Assembly: GCA_963797335.1 (NCBI GenBank)
Contig: CAWCOU010000006.1
Coordinates: 1,054,001-1,118,000 of the forward strand
Direction of reading: 5' to 3'
DNA from: CAWCOU01 sp963797335
GTDB lineage: Bacteria > Pseudomonadota > Gammaproteobacteria > JAURND01
Length of the DNA: 64,000 bases
Shown piece by piece: positions 17,101 to 24,710 of the stretch; position 1 is the stretch's first letter, and every line of letters begins with the position of its first letter. The translations under genes were made by a program, and so were the position numbers. The notes under the pieces are model-generated. The model was not told the DNA's origin. It saw only the letters and a program-made list of their open reading frames with translations, and ran no database searches.

Positions 17101-18946
17101 TATGCTGCAGTCACGGCAAATTAAATTGTTAGCCGCCTTTAATGGTACCCATATTTTTCTTGATCCCAATCCAGATCCTGAACTGAGCTATCAAGAACGC
17201 GAGCGTTTATTTCACCTACCCCGTTCCACCTGGGAAGATTACGACAGTAATCTAATTTCCAAAGGCGGCGGGGTATTTCGCCGCTCACTGAAATCGATTC
17301 GAATTTCACCGGAAGTCAAACGCATCCTTGGCATTAAGAAAGAGCAGTTATCACCGAATGACCTGATTCAAGCCATGCTGAAAATGCCGGTGGATTTATT
17401 ATGGAATGGCGGTATTGGTACTTACGTCAAAGCCAGCAACGAAACGGATCAAGAAGTCGGTGATCGTGCCAATGATGCGATTCGCATTAACGGTAATGAT
17501 TTATCCTGTCGAGTCGTGGCCGAGGGTGGTAATTTAGGTTTTACGCAATTAGGGCGCATCGAGTATGAATTAAGAGGCGGCCATATTAATACCGATTTCA
17601 TCGACAATTCCGGTGGCGTCGATTGTTCCGACCATGAAGTGAATATCAAAATTCTTTTAGACGCGGTGGTTGATCGCGGCGAACTCACTGAAAAAAGCCG
17701 TAACACCCTATTGGCAAAAATGACGGACGAAGTCGCCGAATTAGTGTTGCACAATAATTATCGACAGGTACGAGCGATTAGTTTGGCCGTCGATCAATCT
17801 TTGATTTACATTGATCTATACGAGCGCCTTATAAAAGATTATGCGCGTGAAGGTAAACTGGATCCCAAATTAGAATTTCTACCCGATGACAGCGTCTTCA
17901 TATCCCGAAAAGCGGCCGGCCGAGGCTTAACTCGCCCAGAAATCGCCGTTCTTTTGGCCTATAGCAAGATTATTTTAAAAGCAGAAATTCTTAAAACAGA
18001 GTTAACCAATGATGCCTATCTGAGCCGGTACATTCAATACGCATTCCCAGCTCAGTTAAATCGTCGCTATTATGCCTTCATGGAACACCATCGTTTACGC
18101 AAAGAAATTATCGCCACCCAACTGAGTAATTTTTTAATTACCGATATGGGTATCACCTTTGTTTATCAAATGCAGGAAGAAACGCGAGCTTCCGTTCAGA
18201 CCATCGTTCGAGCCTACGTGATTTGTCGAGAAATTTTTAATTTATCCGATTATTGGGAGTCGATTGATTCCTTGGATGTGCCAGTGGCCTTACAATCGGA
18301 AATGACACTGGAAGTAGTGGCGCTGATTCGTCGTTCCGTGCGTTGGTTCTTGCGCAATCAACGCTTTGGTCTGGATGTCAAAGCGACGACTGATCTATTC
18401 TTACGCGGAGTGAAAAAACTGAGCAGCGAATTGCCTTATTTGCTGAAGGGCGCTGAAAAAACTTATTTTGAAGAAAAGAATGAACAATGGGTGACGGCAG
18501 GCGTGACTAAAAACATCGCCGCTCAAATTGCCAGTACTCGCGCGTTGTACTCGACATTAAATATCATTGAAGCTGCGACCGAATACAGTGGCGATTTGTT
18601 AAAAGTTGCTGAAGTTTATTTTGCCCTTGCCGATCGCTTGAGTCTGGATGAGTTCCACGAGTTGATTAACCATTATCCTGTCGAAACCCGATGGATGATT
18701 CTAGCCCGCTCTGCTGTGAAAGGTGATCTGGATTGGCAGCAACGGGCTATTACTTTGGCTGTTTTAAAATGTAAAAATCGGCCGAAAGAATCCTATGTGT
18801 GCGTCGATAGCTGGCTTGAAAAACACCACGATTTGGTGACGCGCTGGCAAGGGCTGTTCACGGAAATGAAGGCCAGCGCCACCTTTGAATATTCGATGTT
18901 AGTCGTGTTGATGCGCGGTTTACTAGATCTATCCAAAGCTACCTGA
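14111..18946 (+). CDS. gdhB: NAD-specific glutamate dehydrogenase, large type
   Basis: A 1611-residue enzyme converting glutamate to 2-oxoglutarate and ammonium, feeding amino-acid carbon into the TCA cycle. Length is that of the 180-kDa GDH class. The N-terminal 700 residues are the ACT-like regulatory region. The catalytic part contains RGGIRWSDRREDFR, the lysine motif VIVPAGAKGGFVVK, the GxGDMSGDVFGNGML stretch, and VDLLWNGGIGTYVK near the nucleotide domain. I chose the ATG at 14111 (MLDIEKERSKI) since the 66 residues before it have no family counterpart and include a candidate -10 element TATAAT at 14047-14052; a weak GGA lies before the start. Intracellular Legionellales rely strongly on amino acids, which fits. 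Possible symbol variants exist (gdh2). Confidence 0.95.
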   Translation: MLDIEKERSKIIRQLLVYAKKQLSAEQLKPMLGFLEQYYSYSSVQDLQARPIRDLYGAFLSHWELMRQRRKGEYKWRILNPQLSSDGWESSHTVLEFIFEDQPFLVDTLCKEINRQGYTIHFMVHLGGTRVIRSKSSEIEQVLPYDASPANALREAPIYIEIDRQTNEEVLATLHKGLERVIADARIVVADWQLMQKEVQQALDEMEQFQPPVDKAELMETKAFLHWLLDNHFTFMGYRNYDLIGQDESMALQLIPDSGLGVLRDTSQSKLTRYYSELPEAARQQGLSKQILLLAKTNTRSSVHGRRYTDFVSVKRFDAKGNIVGERWFIGLYTSPVYIDNPRTIPVVRLKVAEVLKRSDLPQSGHAYKALAHILETFPRDDLFHATVDELYDMGMGVLELQDRRCIRMFTRKDIYGRFISCLVYLPRDDFNVELCNRMQDILQEAFHGLEISYETLFSDSILAHIHFTIRIDPKQPRKYDLSKIEQRLIAASRSWRDGLHEQLVSHFGEEKGNALNLHYGRAFPSNYTEAFSPRTAVEDIARIETLNTIDDLAMRLYRPAHAAENTIRFKLFHRDETIPLSDAIPILEKMGLRVIGEQPYQIQLGKKHSAWINDFNMYYLAGVLTIEGNGEVFQEAFYNIWTKQAEHDGFNALVFGANLNWREITIVRAYAKYLKQIGFTFSQDYMEETLTRNPGVTRLLVQLFIACFDPIQNAEHDRNKPAIKTLEEQIKNALENVANLDEDRILRMFWNLIQATVRTNFFQQMADGQHKPYLSFKFNPSEVHQLPLPRPEHEIFVYSPRFEGIHLRAGKVARGGIRWSDRREDFRREVLGLMKAQQVKNAVIVPAGAKGGFVVKFMAADASREQVLQEGVRCYQDFIRGLLDITDNLKGHTIVAPIATVCYDSHDPYLVVAADKGTATFSDIANRIAKDYHFWLGDAFASGGSAGYDHKKIGITARGAWESVKRHFQELAKNIVTHPFTVLGIGDMSGDVFGNGMLQSRQIKLLAAFNGTHIFLDPNPDPELSYQERERLFHLPRSTWEDYDSNLISKGGGVFRRSLKSIRISPEVKRILGIKKEQLSPNDLIQAMLKMPVDLLWNGGIGTYVKASNETDQEVGDRANDAIRINGNDLSCRVVAEGGNLGFTQLGRIEYELRGGHINTDFIDNSGGVDCSDHEVNIKILLDAVVDRGELTEKSRNTLLAKMTDEVAELVLHNNYRQVRAISLAVDQSLIYIDLYERLIKDYAREGKLDPKLEFLPDDSVFISRKAAGRGLTRPEIAVLLAYSKIILKAEILKTELTNDAYLSRYIQYAFPAQLNRRYYAFMEHHRLRKEIIATQLSNFLITDMGITFVYQMQEETRASVQTIVRAYVICREIFNLSDYWESIDSLDVPVALQSEMTLEVVALIRRSVRWFLRNQRFGLDVKATTDLFLRGVKKLSSELPYLLKGAEKTYFEEKNEQWVTAGVTKNIAAQIASTRALYSTLNIIEAATEYSGDLLKVAEVYFALADRLSLDEFHELINHYPVETRWMILARSAVKGDLDWQQRAITLAVLKCKNRPKESYVCVDSWLEKHHDLVTRWQGLFTEMKASATFEYSMLVVLMRGLLDLSKAT

Positions 18947-19076
18947 ACTTGAGGACACTAAAGACTGTTGATTACTAGCAGACGCTTTAAATGGCGGAGG
19001 CATTTCTAATGGAGGGGGAGAAACAAAAAGCGATCTGTAACCAGATGGCGATCTATCGAAATGTTGTATAAAAAAA

Positions 19077-19253
19077 TCAACGCCGTGAATATTCCCCGGC
19101 TTGTTCAAAAGGTTTTGTGTGCATATCTAACCAAAGTTTAAGCCCCGAAGTCCCGTTTATTAAAAAATTTTGACTTACAAATTCGTAGATGCTTCTTATG
19201 TGAGATTCCGTAGGTGAATCTTTAATTTCTTTCGTATGTGATGTTTCTGACAT
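19077..19253 (-). CDS. Small protein downstream of the AbrB-like gene, possibly frameshifted
   Basis: A 58-residue product (MSETSHTKEIKDSPTES...) that I do not recognise. The ATG at 19253 is preceded by AGGGG nine bases away; a TTG at 19304 in frame lacks such a site. It follows the AbrB-like gene by about 70 bases and is probably in the same transcript. After its stop, a different frame stays open to about 18930 and encodes a Ser/Pro-rich tail (SPPPLEMPPPFKASAS). A single-base shift between about 19080 and 19130 would fuse the two into a protein of about 110 residues. It is either a degraded gene or a short natural product. It does not resemble MazF or PIN toxins. Confidence 0.4.
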   Translation of the reverse strand: MSETSHTKEIKDSPTESHIRSIYEFVSQNFLINGTSGLKLWLDMHTKPFEQAGEYSRR

Positions 19254-19326
19254 TGTATTTATACCCCTATCAAATTCTTTTTTTAACGTGTCCAAATTAG
19301 GCAAATCTATATTTGAGAATATAATT

Positions 19327-19554
19327 CTATTTTTTGAAAAACTTTACTATACGATCAACCCTATCGCGAATATTATCTGTGTTAGCATCTGCGAGACTTC
19401 CTTTTAAATCTTTAATATTTCGTTTTGGCACCAATTCTAGACAGTTGCCCTTCGCTATAAAAATAAATTGCTGCCCTGATTTGATGTGTAATTCTTCCCT
19501 GATCCTTTTAGGGATGGAGATTTGAAACTTTGAAGAAATGGTGGCGATATTCAT
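19327..19554 (-). CDS. AbrB/MazE/SpoVT-type DNA-binding protein
   Basis: A 75-residue protein with the swapped-hairpin AbrB fold: ATISSKFQISIPKRIREEL, then GQQFIFIAKGNCLELVPKR. This N-terminal half is the DNA-binding dimer of MazE/VapB-type antitoxins, and the C-terminal 25 residues (ADANTDNIRDRVDRIVKFF) would be the partner-binding tail. AGG lies nine bases before the ATG. No recognisable toxin is beside it: the next gene downstream (19077-19253) is not a PIN, MazF or RelE protein. It is therefore an orphan antitoxin-like regulator, or half of an unfamiliar pair. Confidence 0.8.
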   Translation of the reverse strand: MNIATISSKFQISIPKRIREELHIKSGQQFIFIAKGNCLELVPKRNIKDLKGSLADANTDNIRDRVDRIVKFFKK

Positions 19555-19630
19555 AATATTACCTGTACTTAATCGGCGGTCTTTAGGTCGGTGAGGATGT
19601 CATGGAGTGCAATAACTGGGGTTTTCTGTT

Positions 19631-21124
19631 TCAACCCTCTCTTCTGTGTGTAATAAAAATACCTGCCGTTAATGCGCTCATTAAGCAAGCAGCCACAGCA
19701 ACCCATAGGATCATTTCATAGCTTTTGGTAAAAGATTCGTGGACAATTTGTTGGGCTAATTCGTTACTGCTTTTAATATCTGCCAACTTGTCTTTTTGAG
19801 CAAAAATCTCTTGCTTTATAGGGGTAGGCAACGGCGAGATTTGCAGTTTTTCTGCTAGTTGTTGGTTAAAGATCAGAGTCATCATCAGTCCAAGAATGGC
19901 AACTGCCAATAGGCCGGAAATTCGAGAGATGGCATTGTTTATCCCTGAAGCAGCGCCGACATAATTTTTCGAAATGGAGCTCATCACCAGGGTAGTCAGG
20001 GGTGCCACACTGATTGCCATACCTAATCCTAGACAGGTTATGGCAGGGAAAAAAGTGAACCAATAGGAAGAATAACTGCCATTTACTAGAATAAGTAATG
20101 CGTAACCAACGGCCGCGAGGGTGGGGCCGATCATCAATGGCCATTTGGCTCCGATCTTTTTCACTAACCCGCCAGACCATCGGGACAGCAAAAATATTAG
20201 TAATACTAAGGGTAGTAATGCTGCACCTGCTTGTGTTGCTGTATAGCCATGTACCTGAATTAAATCTAATGGTAAAAAGAAAAGTACGCCATATAAAGGA
20301 AAGTAGAGAAAGAAGGTCAGTAGGTTGGCGGCACTGAAATTGCGTGAGCGAAAGATGGTGAGTGGTAACATGGGCGAAGTGGCCCGCCTTTCGACCCAAA
20401 ATAAGGCGAGAAGCGCGCTGATGCCAACAATTTCAGCGACAAGAATGATACTGCGTTTATTTTGCCATTCAATTAGCCCGAAAATAATGCCGCATAAGCC
20501 AAGAATCAGTAAACAAGATCCTAGAATATCCAGTTTTCCAGTCTGTTGTTCATCTCGACTTTCCTGAACCTTAGCGATGCAAACAGCAATGACAACGATA
20601 GCGATGGGTACATTAAGAAAAAATATCCATCGCCACGAGATATGTTGTACTAACCAGCCACCCACAATTGGACCGGCAGCTATCATAATGGAAGTACATG
20701 CCGCCCAGGTGCCAATGGCCGCTCCTCGTCTATCTTCTGGAAATGAAGCACTGATGATGGCCAGGCTGCCGGGAATAAGCAAGGCGGCGCCCACACCTTG
20801 AATCGCACGTGAGATCACGAGTTCTAGCATCGTTGCTGCAAATCCGCAGGCAATTGAAGCCAGTGTAAATAGGAAGGTGCCAATTAAAAAAATGAGGCGT
20901 CGGCCATATCGATCACCCAAGGAGCCGCCTATAATCAGCAAGGTAGCGCTGGTTAATGCATATGCTTCAACAACCCATTGTAGTTGGTTAATGGAAGCGT
21001 GTAACGCATCCTGAATCGCAGCTAACGCGACATTGACGATGGTGCCGTCAAGAAAAGCGATGCCTGACCCTAGAATAGTGACTAACAATATCCATTGTTC
21101 ATATCGAGTTTGATCAGACTGCAT
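19631..21124 (-). CDS. MFS efflux transporter, DHA2 (14-TM, EmrB/QacA) family
   Basis: A 497-residue inner-membrane drug:proton antiporter. The DHA2 signatures are present: the loop GGSLGDRYGRRLIFLIG (motif A), the antiporter motif C region around GPIVGGWLVQHISWRWIFFLN, and the TM1 motif FLDGTIVNVALAAIQ. About 14 hydrophobic segments are visible, against 12 for DHA1. There is no adjacent EmrA-type adaptor or TolC, so it probably acts as a single-component pump. It lies 27 bases downstream of the VIT-family gene on the same strand and is probably the last gene of a three-gene transcript. Confidence 0.88.
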   Translation of the reverse strand: MQSDQTRYEQWILLVTILGSGIAFLDGTIVNVALAAIQDALHASINQLQWVVEAYALTSATLLIIGGSLGDRYGRRLIFLIGTFLFTLASIACGFAATMLELVISRAIQGVGAALLIPGSLAIISASFPEDRRGAAIGTWAACTSIMIAAGPIVGGWLVQHISWRWIFFLNVPIAIVVIAVCIAKVQESRDEQQTGKLDILGSCLLILGLCGIIFGLIEWQNKRSIILVAEIVGISALLALFWVERRATSPMLPLTIFRSRNFSAANLLTFFLYFPLYGVLFFLPLDLIQVHGYTATQAGAALLPLVLLIFLLSRWSGGLVKKIGAKWPLMIGPTLAAVGYALLILVNGSYSSYWFTFFPAITCLGLGMAISVAPLTTLVMSSISKNYVGAASGINNAISRISGLLAVAILGLMMTLIFNQQLAEKLQISPLPTPIKQEIFAQKDKLADIKSSNELAQQIVHESFTKSYEMILWVAVAACLMSALTAGIFITHRREG

Positions 21125-21151
21125 AGAATAAAGACACCTGCACTATTCATT

Positions 21152-21841
21152 TCAAGCACTGATTAATTTAGCGATGCCAAACGCGGCGGCCGCAGCTACT
21201 GCGCCAATAATCATGGTTTGGAATCCTGATCGCCATATCTTCCTACCCGTAAAATAACCTTTGATGCCGCCAAAAATAAATAAGGCAGCCAAAGTCATTA
21301 GGATTGAAAACGCCAACGCACGGGGAATGCTTTGCAGCAACATATAAGGAAATAAGGGAATTAAACCGCCAAATACATAGGCCAGGCCAATGGTCAACGG
21401 GCTGTAAATTAAGCGTCGGGGATTGGGCTTTTCCAAACCCAATTCAAAACGCATCATAAAATCCACCCATTTTTTGGGATTGGTCTGGATTGCCGATGAA
21501 ACAATAGGTACTTGCTCATCTGCCACACCAAACTCCCGCAAGATATCCGCCACTTCTTCGGCTTCAATATGAGGCACTTGTTCTACTTCTTTCGTTTCCC
21601 TATCGTATTCCGATTGGTAATGTTCCGCTGCTGTTTTCGCGGCCAAATAACCGCCTAGAGCCATGGCTATAGCTCCCGCGACTATTTCGGCCACACCCGC
21701 AGTGACAATGATGACGGTCGTACTGACCGCACCGCTCAAGCCAGCAGCCAATGCAAATGGAACCGTTAAACCATCGGACATGCCGATAACAATATCTCTT
21801 AGCGTGTCCGAAGAGGTGATGTGGTTTTCTAAGTGCGGCAT
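21152..21841 (-). CDS. VIT1/CCC1-family metal transporter
   Basis: A 229-residue membrane protein of the vacuolar iron transporter family, which moves Fe2+ or Mn2+ by proton exchange. TM1 carries the conserved DIVIGMSDGLTVPFALAAGL. TM2 is followed by GAIAMALGGYLAAKTAAEHY. A cytoplasmic Glu-rich helical insert (RETKEVEQVPHIEAEEVADI) matches the metal-binding domain of plant and bacterial members, then three C-terminal membrane segments. The ATG at 21841 is chosen because GAGGG lies nine bases before it; a GTG six bases upstream is too close to that site. The stop of the pentapeptide gene is only 12 bases before the start, implying co-transcription. Confidence 0.9.
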   Translation of the reverse strand: MPHLENHITSSDTLRDIVIGMSDGLTVPFALAAGLSGAVSTTVIIVTAGVAEIVAGAIAMALGGYLAAKTAAEHYQSEYDRETKEVEQVPHIEAEEVADILREFGVADEQVPIVSSAIQTNPKKWVDFMMRFELGLEKPNPRRLIYSPLTIGLAYVFGGLIPLFPYMLLQSIPRALAFSILMTLAALFIFGGIKGYFTGRKIWRSGFQTMIIGAVAAAAAFGIAKLISA

Positions 21842-21853
21842 GGACACTTTCCC

Positions 21854-22696
21854 TCAAGGTGATTGATGGCAATCACGATTATTAATAGAGCCATCCGGCA
21901 TCTTCGTATGGCAAAAAATAGCGTGTTGCCAGGCCGTTGACGTTGGCTGATCTGTATTTAACAAAACAGCGCCGGTTAAATCGGCATCCGTAAAATTAAC
22001 ATCTGTCCATAATGCACCGGCATCCATGCGCTGCCAATTCGGTAAGCGGACATCTACGGTATCTACAGCCGTTGATAACTCGGCACCACGCAAAACGGCA
22101 TGTGAAAAATTCGCCGACTGAAAGAACCCGTATAGTCTAGCATGACTTAAATCGGCATTGGAAAAATTGGCACGGTAAAAATTGCTGCCAAAACCGTGCA
22201 TAGCCTCGCGGGGCGAAACCAGGTATTGCAAACCGGCCCCCGAAAAATCGGCATAACTAAAATCACACAAACTGGCCTCGACATGAGACCACTGACCTTT
22301 CGTCAAGTCAGCGTAACTAAAATTGACATTATTGAATCGACTAAACGATACATCGCTTTGACTCATATTCGCATGACTAAAATCAATGCTTGCAAACGGG
22401 GTGATATTACCCCCTTGACACGCCGTGAATGACGAATGGCGTATTTGCGCTTGTTGTAAATTGGCATAACTCAGGTTGAATGTCAGAGAGCAATCTATTT
22501 TGATCTTTGGGGAGGCTTGTTGTGTTAAATCGTAATTTTCCAGATTTGCTTTTGCCAATTCACAACCCTGACATTGAAAGAATTGATTCAATTGTTGCAA
22601 CGAGGAATGGATGGGTGATATTTTTTGTGCGTGTGCTGATATCATTGCTACACTAAACAATAATACCGATGATTTTACAACTCGATAAAAAAACAT
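21854..22696 (-). CDS. Exported pentapeptide-repeat protein
   Basis: A 280-residue protein with a signal peptide (VKSSVLLFSVAMISAHAQ, cleavage near residue 24). From about residue 75 to 250 it carries pentapeptide repeats of the A(D/N)LSX/F type (SYANLQQAQ, FSYADLTKG, FSNADLSHARL, FTDADLTGAVLL), which form a right-handed quadrilateral beta helix. Three or more pairs of cysteines suggest disulfides in the periplasm (CQGCE near residue 44-47, CHTKM and DCHQ near the end). The function of exported pentapeptide proteins is generally unknown; DNA-gyrase mimicry is unlikely outside the cytoplasm. It is the first gene of the pentapeptide-VIT-DHA2 run, with AAGGTG before its ATG. Confidence 0.82.
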   Translation of the reverse strand: MFFYRVVKSSVLLFSVAMISAHAQKISPIHSSLQQLNQFFQCQGCELAKANLENYDLTQQASPKIKIDCSLTFNLSYANLQQAQIRHSSFTACQGGNITPFASIDFSHANMSQSDVSFSRFNNVNFSYADLTKGQWSHVEASLCDFSYADFSGAGLQYLVSPREAMHGFGSNFYRANFSNADLSHARLYGFFQSANFSHAVLRGAELSTAVDTVDVRLPNWQRMDAGALWTDVNFTDADLTGAVLLNTDQPTSTAWQHAIFCHTKMPDGSINNRDCHQSP

Positions 22697-22743
22697 AGTA
22701 TCACCTTGCAGCGTAGCGAGCCTCCTGGTAGCACGATGACGGC

Positions 22744-23949
22744 TTAGCCGGGTGCTAGTGTCACTTTGGCAAAACGTCTCTTGCCAACTTGATACACATG
22801 AACGGTGTTCGTTTTAATCGCATGCGTGCTGTCTTCCACGCGTTCCCCGTCGATTTTAACACCGCCTTGTTGAATTAGGCGTTGAGCTTCCGACGTGCTG
22901 GCAACGAGGTTGGCTTGTTTCAACAACTGCGTCACACGTAACTCACCCGTTGTCGTAGTCAAGGTTATCTCGTCGATTTCTTCCGGCATTTCACCACGCT
23001 GAAACCGTTTAACAAAGCTTTCGTGGGCTTTTTCCGCTTCCTGACTGCTATGAAACCGAGTCACGATTTCCTTGGCGAATTCAATTTTAATATCACGAGG
23101 GTTGGCGCCTTCCGTAACGGATTCGCGCCATTTCGCAATAACCGACATGGGTTGCGCACTTAATAATTCCAAATAACGCCACATGAGTTCGTCGGAAATA
23201 GACATGAGCTTACCGAATATGGTGTCGGGTGCTTCATCGATACCAATGTAATTGCCTAGGGATTTTGACATCTTGTGCACACCGTCCAGGCCTTCCAATA
23301 AGGGCATGGTTAGCACGATTTGCGGTTCCTGACCAAAATGTTTTTGTAATTCTCGACCCATGAGTAGATTGAATTTTTGATCGGTACCGCCCAACTCCAC
23401 ATCGGCATGCATGGCGACCGAATCGTAGCCTTGTAATAAGGGATACAAAAACTCGTGGATGGCGATAGGCTGATGCGCCGCAAAACGTTTGCTAAAATCG
23501 TCGCGTTCCAACATGCGTGCTACGGTATGCGTTGCTGCTAATTGCACTAAATCGGCGGCCGATTGTTCTTTCATCCAGGTTGAATTGAACATCAGCTGCG
23601 TTTTAGCTGGGTCGAGTATTTTAAAAATTTGTTTTTCATAGGTCTTGGCATTGGCCACCACTTCTTCTGCTGTTTGTGGTTTGCGCGTTTGATCCTTGCC
23701 GGTGGGATCACCAATACGTCCGGTAAAATCACCAATTAAAAATAAGACTTCATGACCCAAATCCTGAAATTGGCGCAACTTATTAATCACGACCGTATGG
23801 CCCAGATGCAAGTCAGGCGCGGTAGGGTCCATGCCTAATTTCACTCGCAATGGTTTGCCACGCTGCAAACGCTGCCGTAACTCGTCTTCCAGCAGTATCT
23901 CTACTGCTCCGCGTTTAATCAGTGCTAATGAATCATCGATAGCTGTCAA
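22744..23949 (-). CDS. tyrS: Tyrosyl-tRNA synthetase
   Basis: Charges tRNA-Tyr. This is a class I synthetase of the TyrZ-like subgroup: HLGH at 48-51 (PTAPDLHLGHTVV), KMSKS at 226-230, and a C-terminal S4 RNA-binding domain (QRLIQQGGVKIDGERVED). I prefer the TTG at 23949, which overlaps the TGA stop of the upstream Fic gene and has GGGAGAG upstream, giving 401 residues with the usual N-terminus (TAIDDSLALIKRG). An ATG at 23973 exists inside the Fic gene but lacks a ribosome site. Translation is probably coupled to Fic. Confidence 0.93.
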   Translation of the reverse strand: MTAIDDSLALIKRGAVEILLEDELRQRLQRGKPLRVKLGMDPTAPDLHLGHTVVINKLRQFQDLGHEVLFLIGDFTGRIGDPTGKDQTRKPQTAEEVVANAKTYEKQIFKILDPAKTQLMFNSTWMKEQSAADLVQLAATHTVARMLERDDFSKRFAAHQPIAIHEFLYPLLQGYDSVAMHADVELGGTDQKFNLLMGRELQKHFGQEPQIVLTMPLLEGLDGVHKMSKSLGNYIGIDEAPDTIFGKLMSISDELMWRYLELLSAQPMSVIAKWRESVTEGANPRDIKIEFAKEIVTRFHSSQEAEKAHESFVKRFQRGEMPEEIDEITLTTTTGELRVTQLLKQANLVASTSEAQRLIQQGGVKIDGERVEDSTHAIKTNTVHVYQVGKRRFAKVTLAPG

Positions 23950-24704
23950 GACGTCTCTCCCGGCAAATAACATTGGTGTAGAAATGTCATCATTTCCGTG
24001 CCTTCGCGATTAACGAAAAAATTCACCATCTTTTCATTGAATTCTTGTGCTTTACTCGCAGGTACACTAATGGCAAATAGACCGTGCGTCATTAAAATTC
24101 CATTCATCATGAGTCGACCCGTGCGCTTATTGCCGTCAAAGAAAAATTGTTGCAGTGCTGCAAATAAAAAGAAGGCGAAAGCCTGTTCCCAGGGAGATCG
24201 GCTCTCAGCCAAAAGCACTTCCACACCGGCATTAAAAATATCGATCAAGTTAGCAGCTTCTGACTGAGTCGCTGCAGGTTTATAACGTCCTTGCGAACCC
24301 AATGCTACTTGCGGTGTATACTGTTGCTCTGCACCTTCACCCCGAAAATGCCCCCATTCCAACGCTTCTTTTCTAGCCACTATACCATTCAGTTCACAAA
24401 AAATACCTTTTTCGAGGGCGAATGTCTGTTCCTGCACCAGTTGCAGTAATCGTTTTGCGCTATCGTAAAGATTGATTATTTGTTCCTGATCCGATAGTTT
24501 ACGGCCACCAACGGTAATGCCTTCTAATACCGTTTTTACCTCAGGAAAAGTAAACGGATTACCTTCAAGAACGCCGGCATCCCATACGTATTCCGGGAGC
24601 ATTCTCAGAAAATGAAAGCTTATTTTTTTAAAATCGTGGGTGGACTCTGCCAAGGGTATAGCCTGACGGTCCCATTGAAATCCTAATAATTTAAATAATG
24701 ACAT
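23946..24704 (-). CDS. Fic-domain protein with the catalytic His replaced by Gln
   Basis: A 252-residue Fic-fold protein. The normal active-site motif H-x-F-x-D-G-N-(G/K)-R-x-x-R appears as QFFFDGNKRTGR (186-197), so the general-base histidine is Gln186 while Asp190, Asn192, Arg194 and Arg197 remain. The upstream inhibitory-helix region keeps a Glu-Gly-Asn (47-49, GVLEGNPFTFPEV), followed by a second LEG near 60-62 and GGRKLSDQEQIINLY, a layout seen in class II Fic proteins. A canonical AMP transferase needs the His, so this may be inactive, use different chemistry, or bind nucleotide only. It sits between glmU (6-base gap) and tyrS (stop overlaps start), so it is embedded in a housekeeping operon rather than beside a FicT/FicA partner. 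Confidence 0.85.
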   Translation of the reverse strand: MSLFKLLGFQWDRQAIPLAESTHDFKKISFHFLRMLPEYVWDAGVLEGNPFTFPEVKTVLEGITVGGRKLSDQEQIINLYDSAKRLLQLVQEQTFALEKGIFCELNGIVARKEALEWGHFRGEGAEQQYTPQVALGSQGRYKPAATQSEAANLIDIFNAGVEVLLAESRSPWEQAFAFFLFAALQQFFFDGNKRTGRLMMNGILMTHGLFAISVPASKAQEFNEKMVNFFVNREGTEMMTFLHQCYLPGETS

Positions 24705-24710
24705 AGGTCA

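Noticed and set aside
19866..20399. 177-codon reverse frame inside the DHA2 transporter
   Set aside because: Alternative frame of a well-supported membrane protein gene.
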